NCBI RefSeq assembly: GCF_016735695.1
Contig: NZ_JAERQD010000025.1
Span: 1-64,000, forward strand
From: Microvirga zambiensis WSM3693
GTDB taxonomy: Bacteria; Pseudomonadota; Alphaproteobacteria; Rhizobiales; Beijerinckiaceae
DNA: 64,000 nucleotides
Reading direction: 5' to 3'
Made by a program: the position numbers and the translations under genes. Position 1 is the stretch's first letter, and the number at the start of each line of letters is the position of its first letter. Of this stretch, positions 35,254 through 43,955 are shown in pieces. The notes below the pieces were generated by a model. That model made no database searches, was not told the DNA's origin, and saw only the letters and a list, made by a program, of their open reading frames with translations.

Positions 35254-35526
35254 CTAGCGATGATCGATGACCGTATACTCGGCGTCGATCACATCGTCGG
35301 GTGCGCGGCGCGGGGCAGGGCGCATCTGGCGCATCCGGCGGCGGAGATAGAAATAAGAGGCGGCCGCGCCCAACAGCAGCAGCGGGAGCACGATGAAAAG
35401 CCCGACAAGGGTCATGGCCAGCAGCGCGATTCCGGCCGCAAGGGCGATCGCGACCCGCGCGACGGTCGGAAGCAGGCCCCTTGAGCGGGCTTTTGCAGCG
35501 CCGATCCGAAAAGCCGCGTAGTCCAT
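35254..35526 (-). CDS. Small membrane protein of unknown function
   Basis: 90 residues, with AAGGA six bases before the ATG. One long or two short hydrophobic segments lie at about 25-62 (VAIALAAGIALLAMTLVGLF, then IVLPLLLLGAAASYFYL). They are followed by an Arg-rich stretch and an acidic tail (DDVIDAEYTVIDHR) that resembles conserved C-termini of small alphaproteobacterial membrane proteins. No function is assigned. It is monocistronic. Confidence 0.7.
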   Translation of the reverse strand: MDYAAFRIGAAKARSRGLLPTVARVAIALAAGIALLAMTLVGLFIVLPLLLLGAAASYFYLRRRMRQMRPAPRRAPDDVIDAEYTVIDHR

Positions 35527-35807
35527 GGTCGTTCCTTCAGTTGCGTAGGCGCCCGTGGGCGCAGTCCAAAAGAGACGTCCGACATCGCGAGCGGCGCCCC
35601 GCCCGCCAGAGGGACCCGGACCCTAAGGCCACGCTAATGTGGGTGGGCGAGGGGAGAAGTGCAAGTCTGCCAGGGCAAACGTCCTCCCCGTAGCCCAATA
35701 GCCCAGTCCAACCACCAGGGAAGGGAGGGTTTGCTGAGATTCACTTTACTTTACTGGCGGCCCAAACGGTTCGGATCTAGGACTCACCGGTCGGCAGGAG
35801 AACGACC

Positions 35808-36914
35808 GTGCCCAGCCCCGCGTTGTTTCAGCCCTTGAAGATAAGAAATCTCGAGCTTCGGAATCGGATCGTCATCGCGCCCATGTGCCAGTACTCGGCC
35901 GAGGACGGTTGTATGACCGATTGGCACGTCATCCATCTCGGTCATCTTGCACTTTCCGGCGCGGCCTTGCTCACGATTGAGGCCACTGCCGTCCTTCCGG
36001 AAGGCCGCATCACCTATGCGGATGTCGGCCTCTGGAACGAAACGACCGAAGCGAGCCTCGGCCGAACGCTCGATAGCGTTCGACGCTGGTCGGATATCCC
36101 AATCATGATTCAGCTCTCACATGCTGGGCGCAAGGCTTCCACGGAGGTTCCCTGGAAAGGAGGCGCTCAGCTGCCGGTAGGCGATCCGCACGGATGGCTT
36201 GCGGAGGCGCCGACAGCCCTTGCCGCCACCGCCTCCAAGATTGCTCCGATGGCTCTGGATCATCAGGGCTTACGGCGCATCGGCGACGCCTTCGCCGCAG
36301 CGGCCGTCCGGGCAGGTCGGCTCGGTCTGGATGGGATTCAAGTCCACGCCGCCCATGGATATCTCCTGCACCAGTTCCTTTCGCCACTCTCCAATCGTCG
36401 CGATGATGCGTATGGCGGGAGCCTTGAGAACCGGATGCGCTTCCCCCTGGAGGTTTTCGACAAGGTGAGAAGCGCCTTCCCAGCCGATCGCGCCGTGACG
36501 GCCCGCGTTTCCGCGACTGACTGGGTTTACGGAGGATGGGATCTTCCACAAACGCTGGAATTCGCCAAGGCGCTCGAAGAACGGGGCTGCAATGCGATCC
36601 ACATCTCCACCGGTGGGCTGGATCCACATCAAGCCATTCCTATGGGTCCAAGCTACCAAGTTCCGTTCGCCCGGGCCGTAAAGTCGGCCGTGAAAATTCC
36701 TGTCGTCGCCGTCGGCCTGATCACCGATCCGGAGCAGGCCGAGGCGATTGTGGCAACCGGGGACGCTGACCTTGTCGCCCTGGCTCGCGGATTGCTTTTC
36801 GACCCACGATGGCCGTGGCGCGCGGCAGCCGAACTGGGCGCGAAGGTCCGCGCTCCCGAGCAGTACCTGCGGTGCGAGCCGCGACGTTTCCGGGGCCTAT
36901 TCGGAGCCGGGTAG
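35808..36914 (+). CDS. NADH:flavin oxidoreductase, old yellow enzyme family (YqjM-like)
   Basis: 368 residues from a GTG start at 35808 with AGGAG eight bases upstream. The FMN TIM barrel shows the YqjM-class motif IAPMCQYSAEDGCMTDWHVIHLG (with its regulatory Cys), IQLSHAGRKAS, the catalytic HAAHGYLLHQFLSPLSNRR and YGGSLENRMRF, and VGLITDPEQAE. It reduces activated alkenes with NAD(P)H in the cytosol. It stands alone upstream of an MFS transporter, and no physiological substrate is evident. Confidence 0.94.
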   Translation: MPSPALFQPLKIRNLELRNRIVIAPMCQYSAEDGCMTDWHVIHLGHLALSGAALLTIEATAVLPEGRITYADVGLWNETTEASLGRTLDSVRRWSDIPIMIQLSHAGRKASTEVPWKGGAQLPVGDPHGWLAEAPTALAATASKIAPMALDHQGLRRIGDAFAAAAVRAGRLGLDGIQVHAAHGYLLHQFLSPLSNRRDDAYGGSLENRMRFPLEVFDKVRSAFPADRAVTARVSATDWVYGGWDLPQTLEFAKALEERGCNAIHISTGGLDPHQAIPMGPSYQVPFARAVKSAVKIPVVAVGLITDPEQAEAIVATGDADLVALARGLLFDPRWPWRAAAELGAKVRAPEQYLRCEPRRFRGLFGAG

Positions 36915-37160
36915 AATATCGCGACCTCCATTGCAGAACTCCAAACGGGTGACGTCTATCAGCGGTGAAGGCTCGTGATCTGCCAAGCGTCCATACAGGA
37001 TGACCGGGGCATCGTTCGCTGCCGCCCAGCCGCGCGGTGCTTTCGGTAAGATCGGCGACACCGGTTGGTGCGAGGTCATCACAACTTGGCCGCTTTTGAC
37101 TTCGATCGTTTCGACTGCCGTGGAAGGCAGAAATGGTGTCGGGGCGTTGGAGGGCAGCAA
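36897..37160 (-). CDS. Possible small hypothetical protein, or remnant
   Basis: An 87-residue minus-strand frame in the gap between two plus-strand genes. A shorter start at Met28 would give 60 residues. The stretch VILYGRLADHEPSPLIDVTRLEFCNGGRDI looks protein-like. It overlaps the oxidoreductase 3' end by 18 bases and has no strong ribosome site. I do not recognise a family, and it may not be real. Confidence 0.3.
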   Translation of the reverse strand: MLPSNAPTPFLPSTAVETIEVKSGQVVMTSHQPVSPILPKAPRGWAAANDAPVILYGRLADHEPSPLIDVTRLEFCNGGRDILPGSE

Positions 37161-37174
37161 ATCAAGGTTTCTTC

Positions 37175-38416
37175 ATGCTGAATGCATCCCGCGAAGAGCT
37201 GACCCCAGCCGGGAAAGTCTTGATCGTGATCGCCTGCGGCGTGGGCATGTACTTCACCGTCGGGATCTTTCTCATTTACGGCTTTAGTGTATTCATCCGA
37301 CCGATCACGGAAGAGACAGGCTGGGATCGCAGCGCCGTCGCGTCGGCTGTCGCGCCTGTCGCGATCCTCACCGGCCTCATGTCGCCCATCGTCGGCGCGT
37401 TCGCAGATCGGTTCGGTCCACGGCGCATCCTTCTGATTTCATCGGTGACCATGGGCGCGGGATTCTTCGGAATCGCGTTTACCTCCCAAGATCTTCCGAC
37501 GTTCCTGTTCGCTTTCACCATAGCAAGCCTCCTCGGAGGCGCACAGACTGCGGTGCCTTACACCCATGTCGTCGTCGGCTGGTTTCAGGTCCGACGCGGG
37601 CTGGCGCTGGGCAGCATGCTGGCCTTCGCAGGCGTCGGTGTGGCGACCGTGCCTCCCATCCTCGCGGGCCTGATAGAAGCTTACGGCTGGCGCATGGCTC
37701 TGGCCTTGGCGGGTGCCGCTTCCATCGTCGTGCTGTCGTTCCTCGCATTGTTCATCATTCGAGATCCGCCACGGCGAGGGACGGAAGCGGGAGAGGCGCT
37801 AACGGGATCGAGTTTCAAGGATGCGCTGGCGACGCCTGCCTTCTGGGTAATGCTCGCAGCCTTCCTGCTCAACTCGGCGGCCGCCGCCGGCGGGTCGGTG
37901 ACATTGCCCCTTATCCTGTCCGACCGAGGCGCCTCGCCGGAAGTGGCGGCCTCCGTCATGAGCCTGCTGGGTGCCGCGCTGGTCGCGGCGCGCGTCGGGT
38001 TCGGGGCCATGATCGACCGATTCTCACCGCTGCTCCTCACCGCCATTGCGTTTTGCGCGCCCGTTCTGGGCCATCTGCTTCTCGCCACAACTCATTCCGC
38101 AACTGTTGCCTTCGTCAGCGCGACTCTCTTTGGGCTTGCATCGGGCGCCGAAGGCGACGCGATCGGCTATCTCCTGGCCCGGCGTTTCGGGCTGCGCAGC
38201 TTTGGAAAACTCTATGGCGTGAATTATTTCGCCTTCGCCCTCGGCTCCGGAATCGGCCCTGCGACGCTGGTGTGGATTGCGGCGGACGGAGCGCAGTATG
38301 GTGCGGCCTTTGCGACGGCCGCAGTTCTCGGGTGCGTCGCGCCGATCCTACTGGTTGGACTCTGGTGGCGAAACGCTATGCCAGCGGCCCGGGATGTCGT
38401 CCCTGAAGGAGGTTAG
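37175..38416 (+). CDS. MFS transporter (oxalate/formate antiporter or monocarboxylate-like)
   Basis: 413 residues from the ATG at 37175 (AAGG upstream); an ATG at 37133 would add 14 residues. It has twelve predicted helices, the MFS loop motif GAFADRFGPRRILLIS between helices 2 and 3, and GFGAMIDRFSPLLLT in the second half. The sequence style fits the monocarboxylate/oxalate-formate clade (GWDRSAVASAVAPVAILTGLMSP). The stop codon overlaps that of the convergent regulator gene by a few bases. The substrate is unknown. Confidence 0.9.
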   Translation: MLNASREELTPAGKVLIVIACGVGMYFTVGIFLIYGFSVFIRPITEETGWDRSAVASAVAPVAILTGLMSPIVGAFADRFGPRRILLISSVTMGAGFFGIAFTSQDLPTFLFAFTIASLLGGAQTAVPYTHVVVGWFQVRRGLALGSMLAFAGVGVATVPPILAGLIEAYGWRMALALAGAASIVVLSFLALFIIRDPPRRGTEAGEALTGSSFKDALATPAFWVMLAAFLLNSAAAAGGSVTLPLILSDRGASPEVAASVMSLLGAALVAARVGFGAMIDRFSPLLLTAIAFCAPVLGHLLLATTHSATVAFVSATLFGLASGAEGDAIGYLLARRFGLRSFGKLYGVNYFAFALGSGIGPATLVWIAADGAQYGAAFATAAVLGCVAPILLVGLWWRNAMPAARDVVPEGG

Positions 38417-41352
38417 GCCAGGACTGCTGGGAATGTACTACCCGGAGATGAAGCCACCGGCGCGTTGGTTCGCCGAGCGGAAGGTTTCGAGCGGCGAGCC
38501 CCTTTTCCAATGCGCGACAGGTTGTCGGCCGCGCGCGTCTCCCACGCCACGGTTCCGTATCGACGAGACAGCATGAGCGCCTGCAGGAAATGCTGCTCGG
38601 CGGATGTGTGCGAATGAGCGCCCTGACGCAGAAGGATCTCACCCTTCATCCGCAACAATTCAGGCACACACCAGCGCTCCGAACTGTTGTCGGCCGCTGT
38701 GATGGCATGATCGACCGTCTCCAGGGCTGCTTCAAGCCATCCCTCCGCCGCCAAGCCACAGGCGAGGACCCCGACATAGGCGGGATAGCGCAAACGAAAA
38801 CCGGACGCGCGAAGGTGCTCGAGCCCCTCCTGCATCGTCGAGACCCCGTCCAACCCGCCACAATTGATCTCCAGGACTCCGCGCAGGCACCGGCCGACGG
38901 CGCGCCAGATCGCCATCCCGTGTTTGGCGACCTGTTCGTCCAATTCGTTGAGGAGACGCTCCGCCTGCGCCCAGTCGCCGGTATAGAGAGAAATGGGGAT
39001 TGCGGTGTGGGCCAACGCATTGCAGAGAGCCAGTGCACTCTGCGCCGTCCGGGCTTGGGCGAGCGACCGGTCTCCGGCAGCGACGGCCTGATCGGGGTAA
39101 CCTTGCAGCCACTGGACGTTGGCAAGCGTGCCCCAGGCCGCGGCGCGCGGATCGTGCTGGAAGCGAGCAACAAGCGACCTGTGAGGTGGCGCGACGTAGC
39201 CCGCTATCATAACCTCCAGCTCACGATGGGCGGCAGGAAGGTCACAGAGGTGCCGCAGCGCCGTCGCGATCTGGCGGCCCACATTGCGTTCGGTGACATG
39301 GTCACCCTGCTCGATCGCCTGAGCGCGGATCGTCCGGGCGATCTCGAGCGCCGTCGTGTGATCGCCGACCCAAGTCCGGAAGTCGCAGAGGCCCCAAAGT
39401 GCGCGTAGCCGATGAGCGCCGTCCCCGGTCGCTTCCGCAATCCGCAATGCTTCGGACCAAGCCTGCGCGGAGCGCGGCAAAGGACCTTTCGTATGCATGA
39501 TCGTGGTACCCAGCGCGATCCAAAGCTTTATCTTCCGGCGTGCGTCGCAGGGAGCATCGCCGGCGGAACGACTCAAAGCGCGCTCGATGGCATTGCGACA
39601 TTCGTCGATGAGAGACATCTCCATCCAGAGCGGAATCATCGCCGCCGTGAGCGCAACGCCTAGCTCGACATTGCCGCTCGGCTCGAAGGCCCATGCCAAG
39701 GCATTGCGCGCGTCGTCGAGCCGATGACTGTACCGGGTGAGCCAGGCATCGGTTGTACCCGACTCCCATTCCCGTTCGGCGCTCTCGAGGAGGTCGCATT
39801 GATGCTCGGCGTGACGTCGCCCTGCCTCCGCCAGTTCCCCGTTGTCGAGGAGCTTCTGGCGTGCATAGGCTCGTGTCGTGTCGAGAAGGCGATACTGCGT
39901 GGCGTAGGCGTTCACGTCGGCAGAGACCAGGGACTTGTCGACCAGATTTGCGACACTTTCAACGACGGCCGCCTCGGTCATTCCCGGGCTAATCACCACC
40001 GCGACTGCCGATTCCAACGGAAATGCGCCCACAAACGATGCGAGCCTCCGCAGCACGATCTGCTCGCGCTCCGGCAGGAGGTTGTAGCTCCAATCGAGGG
40101 CAGAAGTAAGCGTGTGATGCCGAGGCTCATCCGTGCGGTGACCGCGTGTCAGTAAGCCGAACCGATCATCCAATAGCGCGAGCAGTTGGCGCACCCCAAA
40201 AACCGAAGTTCGCGTCGCAGCAAGTTCTATCGCCAGGGCGATACCGTCAAGCTTGCGGCAGATTTCCGCAACCACAGGTGCGTCGGCGTTACTGAATACG
40301 AAATCCCTCTGTGCGGCACTTGCCCGCTCGACGAAGAGCTGCACGGCAGGAAACGTCAGGGCACCGTGCGCGGTGAGCTCCTCTGCATTTTGGGGGGTCG
40401 CGAGCGGCTCCAGCCGATGAACGATCTCGCCGCGCACGCTCAGGGGCTCACGGCTTGTCGCCAGGATCTGAACGTGTGGCGCATTCTCGAAGACCAGTTG
40501 CGCTATCGGTGCGGCCGCGTCGATCACGTGTTCGCAGCAGTCGAGCACCAGGAGGAGCCGTCTTTCCTTTAGAAATCTCGCGAGCGACTCGGCGACGTCT
40601 TCCGAATGGACAGTCAGGCCGAGGGCCGACGCAACTGCCCGTGGCGTCAGTCTCGGATCGCGTAACGGCGTGAGATCGACGAACCATATGCCGTGCTCAA
40701 ACTGGCCGATGAGGGCATGTGCGACGGCTAGGGCCACAGTCGTCTTGCCAATTCCTCCGGGCCCTGTGACCGTAACGAAACGACGTTCCTCAAGGTCGTC
40801 AGCGATTGCCTCCATCGAGGCGGTGCGGCCGAGGGGCCGGGTCCAGGTCTGTGGAAGATTGTGGCTTGCTTTGGGATCGGGGCGCCGGCCCGATCCGACT
40901 GCCTCCACCGGTACTACGAAGCGGTACCCGCGGCCCGGGCTTGTCGCCACGAAGCGCGACGTTGCGAGCCCACAATCGAGCGCACGCCGAAGCGCGGCCA
41001 CCTGGACCTTCAGATTGCTTTCGTCAACGTAGGTTGTCGGCCATGCCCGCGCCATGAGCTCGCGCTTGGAGATGATCTCACCGGGTCGCTCGACGAGCGC
41101 CGTCAAGATATCCAGGGCGCGTGTGCCGATCCGCACCGGCTCGTCTCCATCGAGGAGTGCCTGGCGCTCAGGGATCAGGCGGAAGATTCCGAAGCGGTAT
41201 TCGCGCGGTGACATCGAAGCAGGAACTGTCGTGGATGCCAGATCCGCGCTGTCTGCCTTCGTCGTGCCATCTGAGGCGCGCAAGTCTGGACCCTCGACGG
41301 CAAATCGCTCGTGGGCTTCCAACGCAGATGTTCGCTGTTGTTCGTGGCGCAT
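38413..41352 (-). CDS. Large ATPase transcriptional regulator: OmpR-type winged helix plus NB-ARC-like domain
   Basis: 979 residues. An N-terminal winged helix of the OmpR/PhoB type occupies about 51-147 (YRFGIFRLIPERQALLDGDEPVRIG, SNLKVQVAALRRAL, RGYRFVVPVE). A STAND/NB-ARC ATPase follows, with Walker A VTGPGGIGKTT (195-205) and Walker B LLLVLDCCEHV. The long helical C-terminal half looks like TPR repeats. The layout resembles AfsR and related signal-transduction ATPases. The first 46 residues are low-complexity, and an ATG at 41214 is an alternative start. It is divergent from the cyclic-nucleotide-domain oxidoreductase gene and may control it. Confidence 0.9.
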   Translation of the reverse strand: MRHEQQRTSALEAHERFAVEGPDLRASDGTTKADSADLASTTVPASMSPREYRFGIFRLIPERQALLDGDEPVRIGTRALDILTALVERPGEIISKRELMARAWPTTYVDESNLKVQVAALRRALDCGLATSRFVATSPGRGYRFVVPVEAVGSGRRPDPKASHNLPQTWTRPLGRTASMEAIADDLEERRFVTVTGPGGIGKTTVALAVAHALIGQFEHGIWFVDLTPLRDPRLTPRAVASALGLTVHSEDVAESLARFLKERRLLLVLDCCEHVIDAAAPIAQLVFENAPHVQILATSREPLSVRGEIVHRLEPLATPQNAEELTAHGALTFPAVQLFVERASAAQRDFVFSNADAPVVAEICRKLDGIALAIELAATRTSVFGVRQLLALLDDRFGLLTRGHRTDEPRHHTLTSALDWSYNLLPEREQIVLRRLASFVGAFPLESAVAVVISPGMTEAAVVESVANLVDKSLVSADVNAYATQYRLLDTTRAYARQKLLDNGELAEAGRRHAEHQCDLLESAEREWESGTTDAWLTRYSHRLDDARNALAWAFEPSGNVELGVALTAAMIPLWMEMSLIDECRNAIERALSRSAGDAPCDARRKIKLWIALGTTIMHTKGPLPRSAQAWSEALRIAEATGDGAHRLRALWGLCDFRTWVGDHTTALEIARTIRAQAIEQGDHVTERNVGRQIATALRHLCDLPAAHRELEVMIAGYVAPPHRSLVARFQHDPRAAAWGTLANVQWLQGYPDQAVAAGDRSLAQARTAQSALALCNALAHTAIPISLYTGDWAQAERLLNELDEQVAKHGMAIWRAVGRCLRGVLEINCGGLDGVSTMQEGLEHLRASGFRLRYPAYVGVLACGLAAEGWLEAALETVDHAITAADNSSERWCVPELLRMKGEILLRQGAHSHTSAEQHFLQALMLSRRYGTVAWETRAADNLSRIGKGARRSKPSARRTNAPVASSPGSTFPAVLA

Positions 41353-41611
41353 GTCGCTTTCGAGCTTTCCAGGTCTCTGGTGGGGTTTGGGCGACGATTT
41401 AGTGGCAGCAAGCTGAGACTACGCGAAGCAACGAGCAAGTCGGATATTGATTCTGAACTGCGACGCGGCAAGTATTTTACAACAATTAACCACATCGTCA
41501 CACCTGCGCACTTCGAGGATGCTAGCTCCACTCGTAGGCTTACCTTGATGGACGCAGTCCGCTTCGAAAGAGGTTTTTGGCGCCGTCGCAACGACAGAGG
41601 GAGTTTGACGT

Positions 41612-43276
41612 ATGCGCGATACTGACATTCCGGCCGGCGCGGCGCTGGATCCGACCGATCCCTATGCGCGCGAGGGTCAGACATTTCCGCGTCTTTCGAA
41701 AGACCAGATTGAGCGGATACGCGCCTACGGTCGCGAAGATGTGATCGTGCAGAACGATGTAGCGTATGAGCGCGGACAGAGACGGGTAGATTTCTTCGTT
41801 GTCCTGGATGGGGAACTTCAGTCGTTCGATCCGACCCACGATGGGACGCCCATTCATACCTACAGCGCAGGAGAATTCACCGGAGAGGTCAACCTATTCA
41901 ATGGGCGGCATTCGCTCGTCTCCGTCTGCGCCGTTACCGATACCCGCGTTGTTCGCCTGCATTGGTGCGACTTTCGCCGCCTCATCGCGTCCGAGCCTGA
42001 CATCAGCGAACTCGTAATGCGTGCCTATATCCTTCGACGCGTCGGGTTGATCCGCCACGGGCAGGGGGCCGTGACATTGTTCGGGCCGTCGCATTCGGGT
42101 GATCTGATGCGGCTTAAGACATTCCTCGTTCGCAACGCCTATCCGATCAGGGTGATCGATACGGAGCGGGAGGAGATCCCCAGCCAGATCATGGAGAGAT
42201 TCGGCCAACCTTTGGGGGATTCGCCGCTCGTCGCGTTGGCCAATGGCCGCTTCCTGACCAATCCCTCGAACCTTGAAGTAGCGGATGCACTCGGGCTTAC
42301 AGAAGAGATCCCGAGCGATCACATCTTCGACGTGATTGTTGTCGGGGCCGGGCCAGCGGGACTGGCGGCGGCTGTCTACGCGGCTTCGGAGGGGCTTTCC
42401 ACTCTTGTTGTGGAAGCATCAGCGCCGGGCGGCCAGGCAGGGACTTCCTCGAAGATCGAGAACTACCTGGGTTTTCCGACCGGCATATCCGGCGAGGCAT
42501 TAGCGGGCAGGGCTCAAGCCCAAGCGCAGAAGTTCGGCGCGCATCTGGCGATCGCCCGGGCTGCCGTCAAGCTCGAATGTCTCGAAAAGCTCTTTGAAGT
42601 GCGGATGGAAGGCGAGGGCGCCGCTCGCGCGCGCGCCATTGTCGTCGCGACGGGCGCCCGTTATCGCAGGCTCCCCCTGGAATGGCGCGAGCGTTTCGAG
42701 GGGCAGGGCATCCATTATGCCGCGACGGCCATGGAGGCGCAGCTTTGTGCCGGCGAGGAGATCGTCATCGTCGGGGGCGGTAATTCTGCGGGTCAGGCTG
42801 CGCTCTTCCTGTCGTCCTCCGCACGGCATGTCCATATGCTTGTGCGCGGAGATGGGCTCTCGGAGAGCATGTCCGACTATCTCGTCGAGCGGGTCGAACG
42901 TTCGGTCAAGATTACTGTTCACCCGCGATGTGAGATCACCGCATTGGCCGGCGATCGCTGGCTCCGGACCGTGACTTGGGCGCATCTTCAGTCTGGCCAG
43001 GTGGTCACGCGGGACATCCCCAATCTGTTCCTGATGATTGGCGCCGAGCCGAATACTCAATGGCTGGACGGATGCGTCAAACTCGATGCCCAGGGCTTCG
43101 TCGCGACCGGCGCCGAAGTGGCTGAATGGGCCTCCTTTTCCCCCTTTGCCACGAGCTGCACCGGCGTATTCGCGGTAGGCGACGTCAGGTCGGGTTCGGT
43201 CAAGCGTGTCGCGTCGGCGGTCGGCGAGGGATCGGTCGTCGTCCACGCCATTCACCAGTTCCTGAAACCGGCGTGA
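41612..43276 (+). CDS. Cyclic-nucleotide-binding domain / thioredoxin reductase-like FAD oxidoreductase
   Basis: 554 residues. A cNMP-binding beta-roll occupies about 30-135 (YSAGEFTGEVNLFNGRHSL). A thioredoxin-fold-like segment follows at about 150-230 (MRLKTFLVRNAYPIRVIDTE) without a CxxC. The C-terminal 320 residues are thioredoxin-reductase-like: FAD site VVGAGPAGLAAAVYAASEG, NAD(P) site IVGGGNSAGQAALFLSS, and final GVFAVGDVRSG. The redox motif expected after IHYAAT is replaced by AMEA, so the disulfide-reducing Cys pair is missing. Relatives are annotated as cyclic-nucleotide-domain FAD oxidoreductases. The biological reaction is unknown; regulation by cNMP is inferred from the domain. 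Confidence 0.92.
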   Translation: MRDTDIPAGAALDPTDPYAREGQTFPRLSKDQIERIRAYGREDVIVQNDVAYERGQRRVDFFVVLDGELQSFDPTHDGTPIHTYSAGEFTGEVNLFNGRHSLVSVCAVTDTRVVRLHWCDFRRLIASEPDISELVMRAYILRRVGLIRHGQGAVTLFGPSHSGDLMRLKTFLVRNAYPIRVIDTEREEIPSQIMERFGQPLGDSPLVALANGRFLTNPSNLEVADALGLTEEIPSDHIFDVIVVGAGPAGLAAAVYAASEGLSTLVVEASAPGGQAGTSSKIENYLGFPTGISGEALAGRAQAQAQKFGAHLAIARAAVKLECLEKLFEVRMEGEGAARARAIVVATGARYRRLPLEWRERFEGQGIHYAATAMEAQLCAGEEIVIVGGGNSAGQAALFLSSSARHVHMLVRGDGLSESMSDYLVERVERSVKITVHPRCEITALAGDRWLRTVTWAHLQSGQVVTRDIPNLFLMIGAEPNTQWLDGCVKLDAQGFVATGAEVAEWASFSPFATSCTGVFAVGDVRSGSVKRVASAVGEGSVVVHAIHQFLKPA

Positions 43277-43293
43277 AGACGGGCCTTAGGCTT

Positions 43294-43953
43294 TCACGCG
43301 GGGCATTCCGCGCCGGTTGCGATCCAGGCTCCGATGAGCGCGCCGAATACATCCTGGGTTCCTGGAGCCGGACGACGTCCCGCACCGGGATGCCAGGCCC
43401 AACCCACCAGGTGATCCGTCTCCATATGCCGGTGAATGTCCGCGAGCGAGCGACCGCCATTGCGGGCCGGATCCTTGATTTGCCGGCAGATCCCGCCCAG
43501 CGTCAGCCCTTCCCAGGCCATGCTTGCCGGCGCGAGAAGCCAATGCTCCGCTCCCGGCACGGAACCGACCCGGCTTCCGGGAACTGCCGTATTCGTTGAA
43601 CGATGACAGGAGTTGCAGGAGAGTCCCGCAATTCCCGTACCACTCTCGCCAGCGTTAATCGGCGGCATATGCGGATGCATGGTGTCGCCCTGTTTCGGAT
43701 GTCGCGTCGCAGGATGGCAATTCATGCAGCGTGGACTGGTTATGACCTTGGCCGCCTCGGTGAAAAGGGCAACCGACCGAGCGCCCGAGTCTGCAATGGA
43801 TTGAAACTCCGCAACGCCTTTCAATGCGCCGCCTGCAGGAGCCTCGGTCGTCGGGCTGATGGCCCTGCCGTCACCGATCGCGAAGACTGCGACGATCGCG
43901 AGTCCTGCGATTACCGGAAGGCTCGTGCGTGGAAACTGACGAGTCATTTGCAT
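43294..43953 (-). CDS. Dihaem cytochrome c-like protein of the ior operon
   Basis: 219 residues, with an N-terminal signal/anchor (LPVIAGLAIVAVFAIGDGRA) and two c-type haem motifs, CMNCH (76-80) and CNSCH (113-117). The spacing and lack of a third motif differ from the trihaem subunits of some aldehyde dehydrogenases. GGAGGAG precedes the start, and the gene begins just after the iorB stop. It probably takes electrons from IorAB at the periplasmic side of the membrane toward the respiratory chain. Confidence 0.85.
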   Translation of the reverse strand: MQMTRQFPRTSLPVIAGLAIVAVFAIGDGRAISPTTEAPAGGALKGVAEFQSIADSGARSVALFTEAAKVITSPRCMNCHPATRHPKQGDTMHPHMPPINAGESGTGIAGLSCNSCHRSTNTAVPGSRVGSVPGAEHWLLAPASMAWEGLTLGGICRQIKDPARNGGRSLADIHRHMETDHLVGWAWHPGAGRRPAPGTQDVFGALIGAWIATGAECPA

Positions 43954-43955
43954 CC

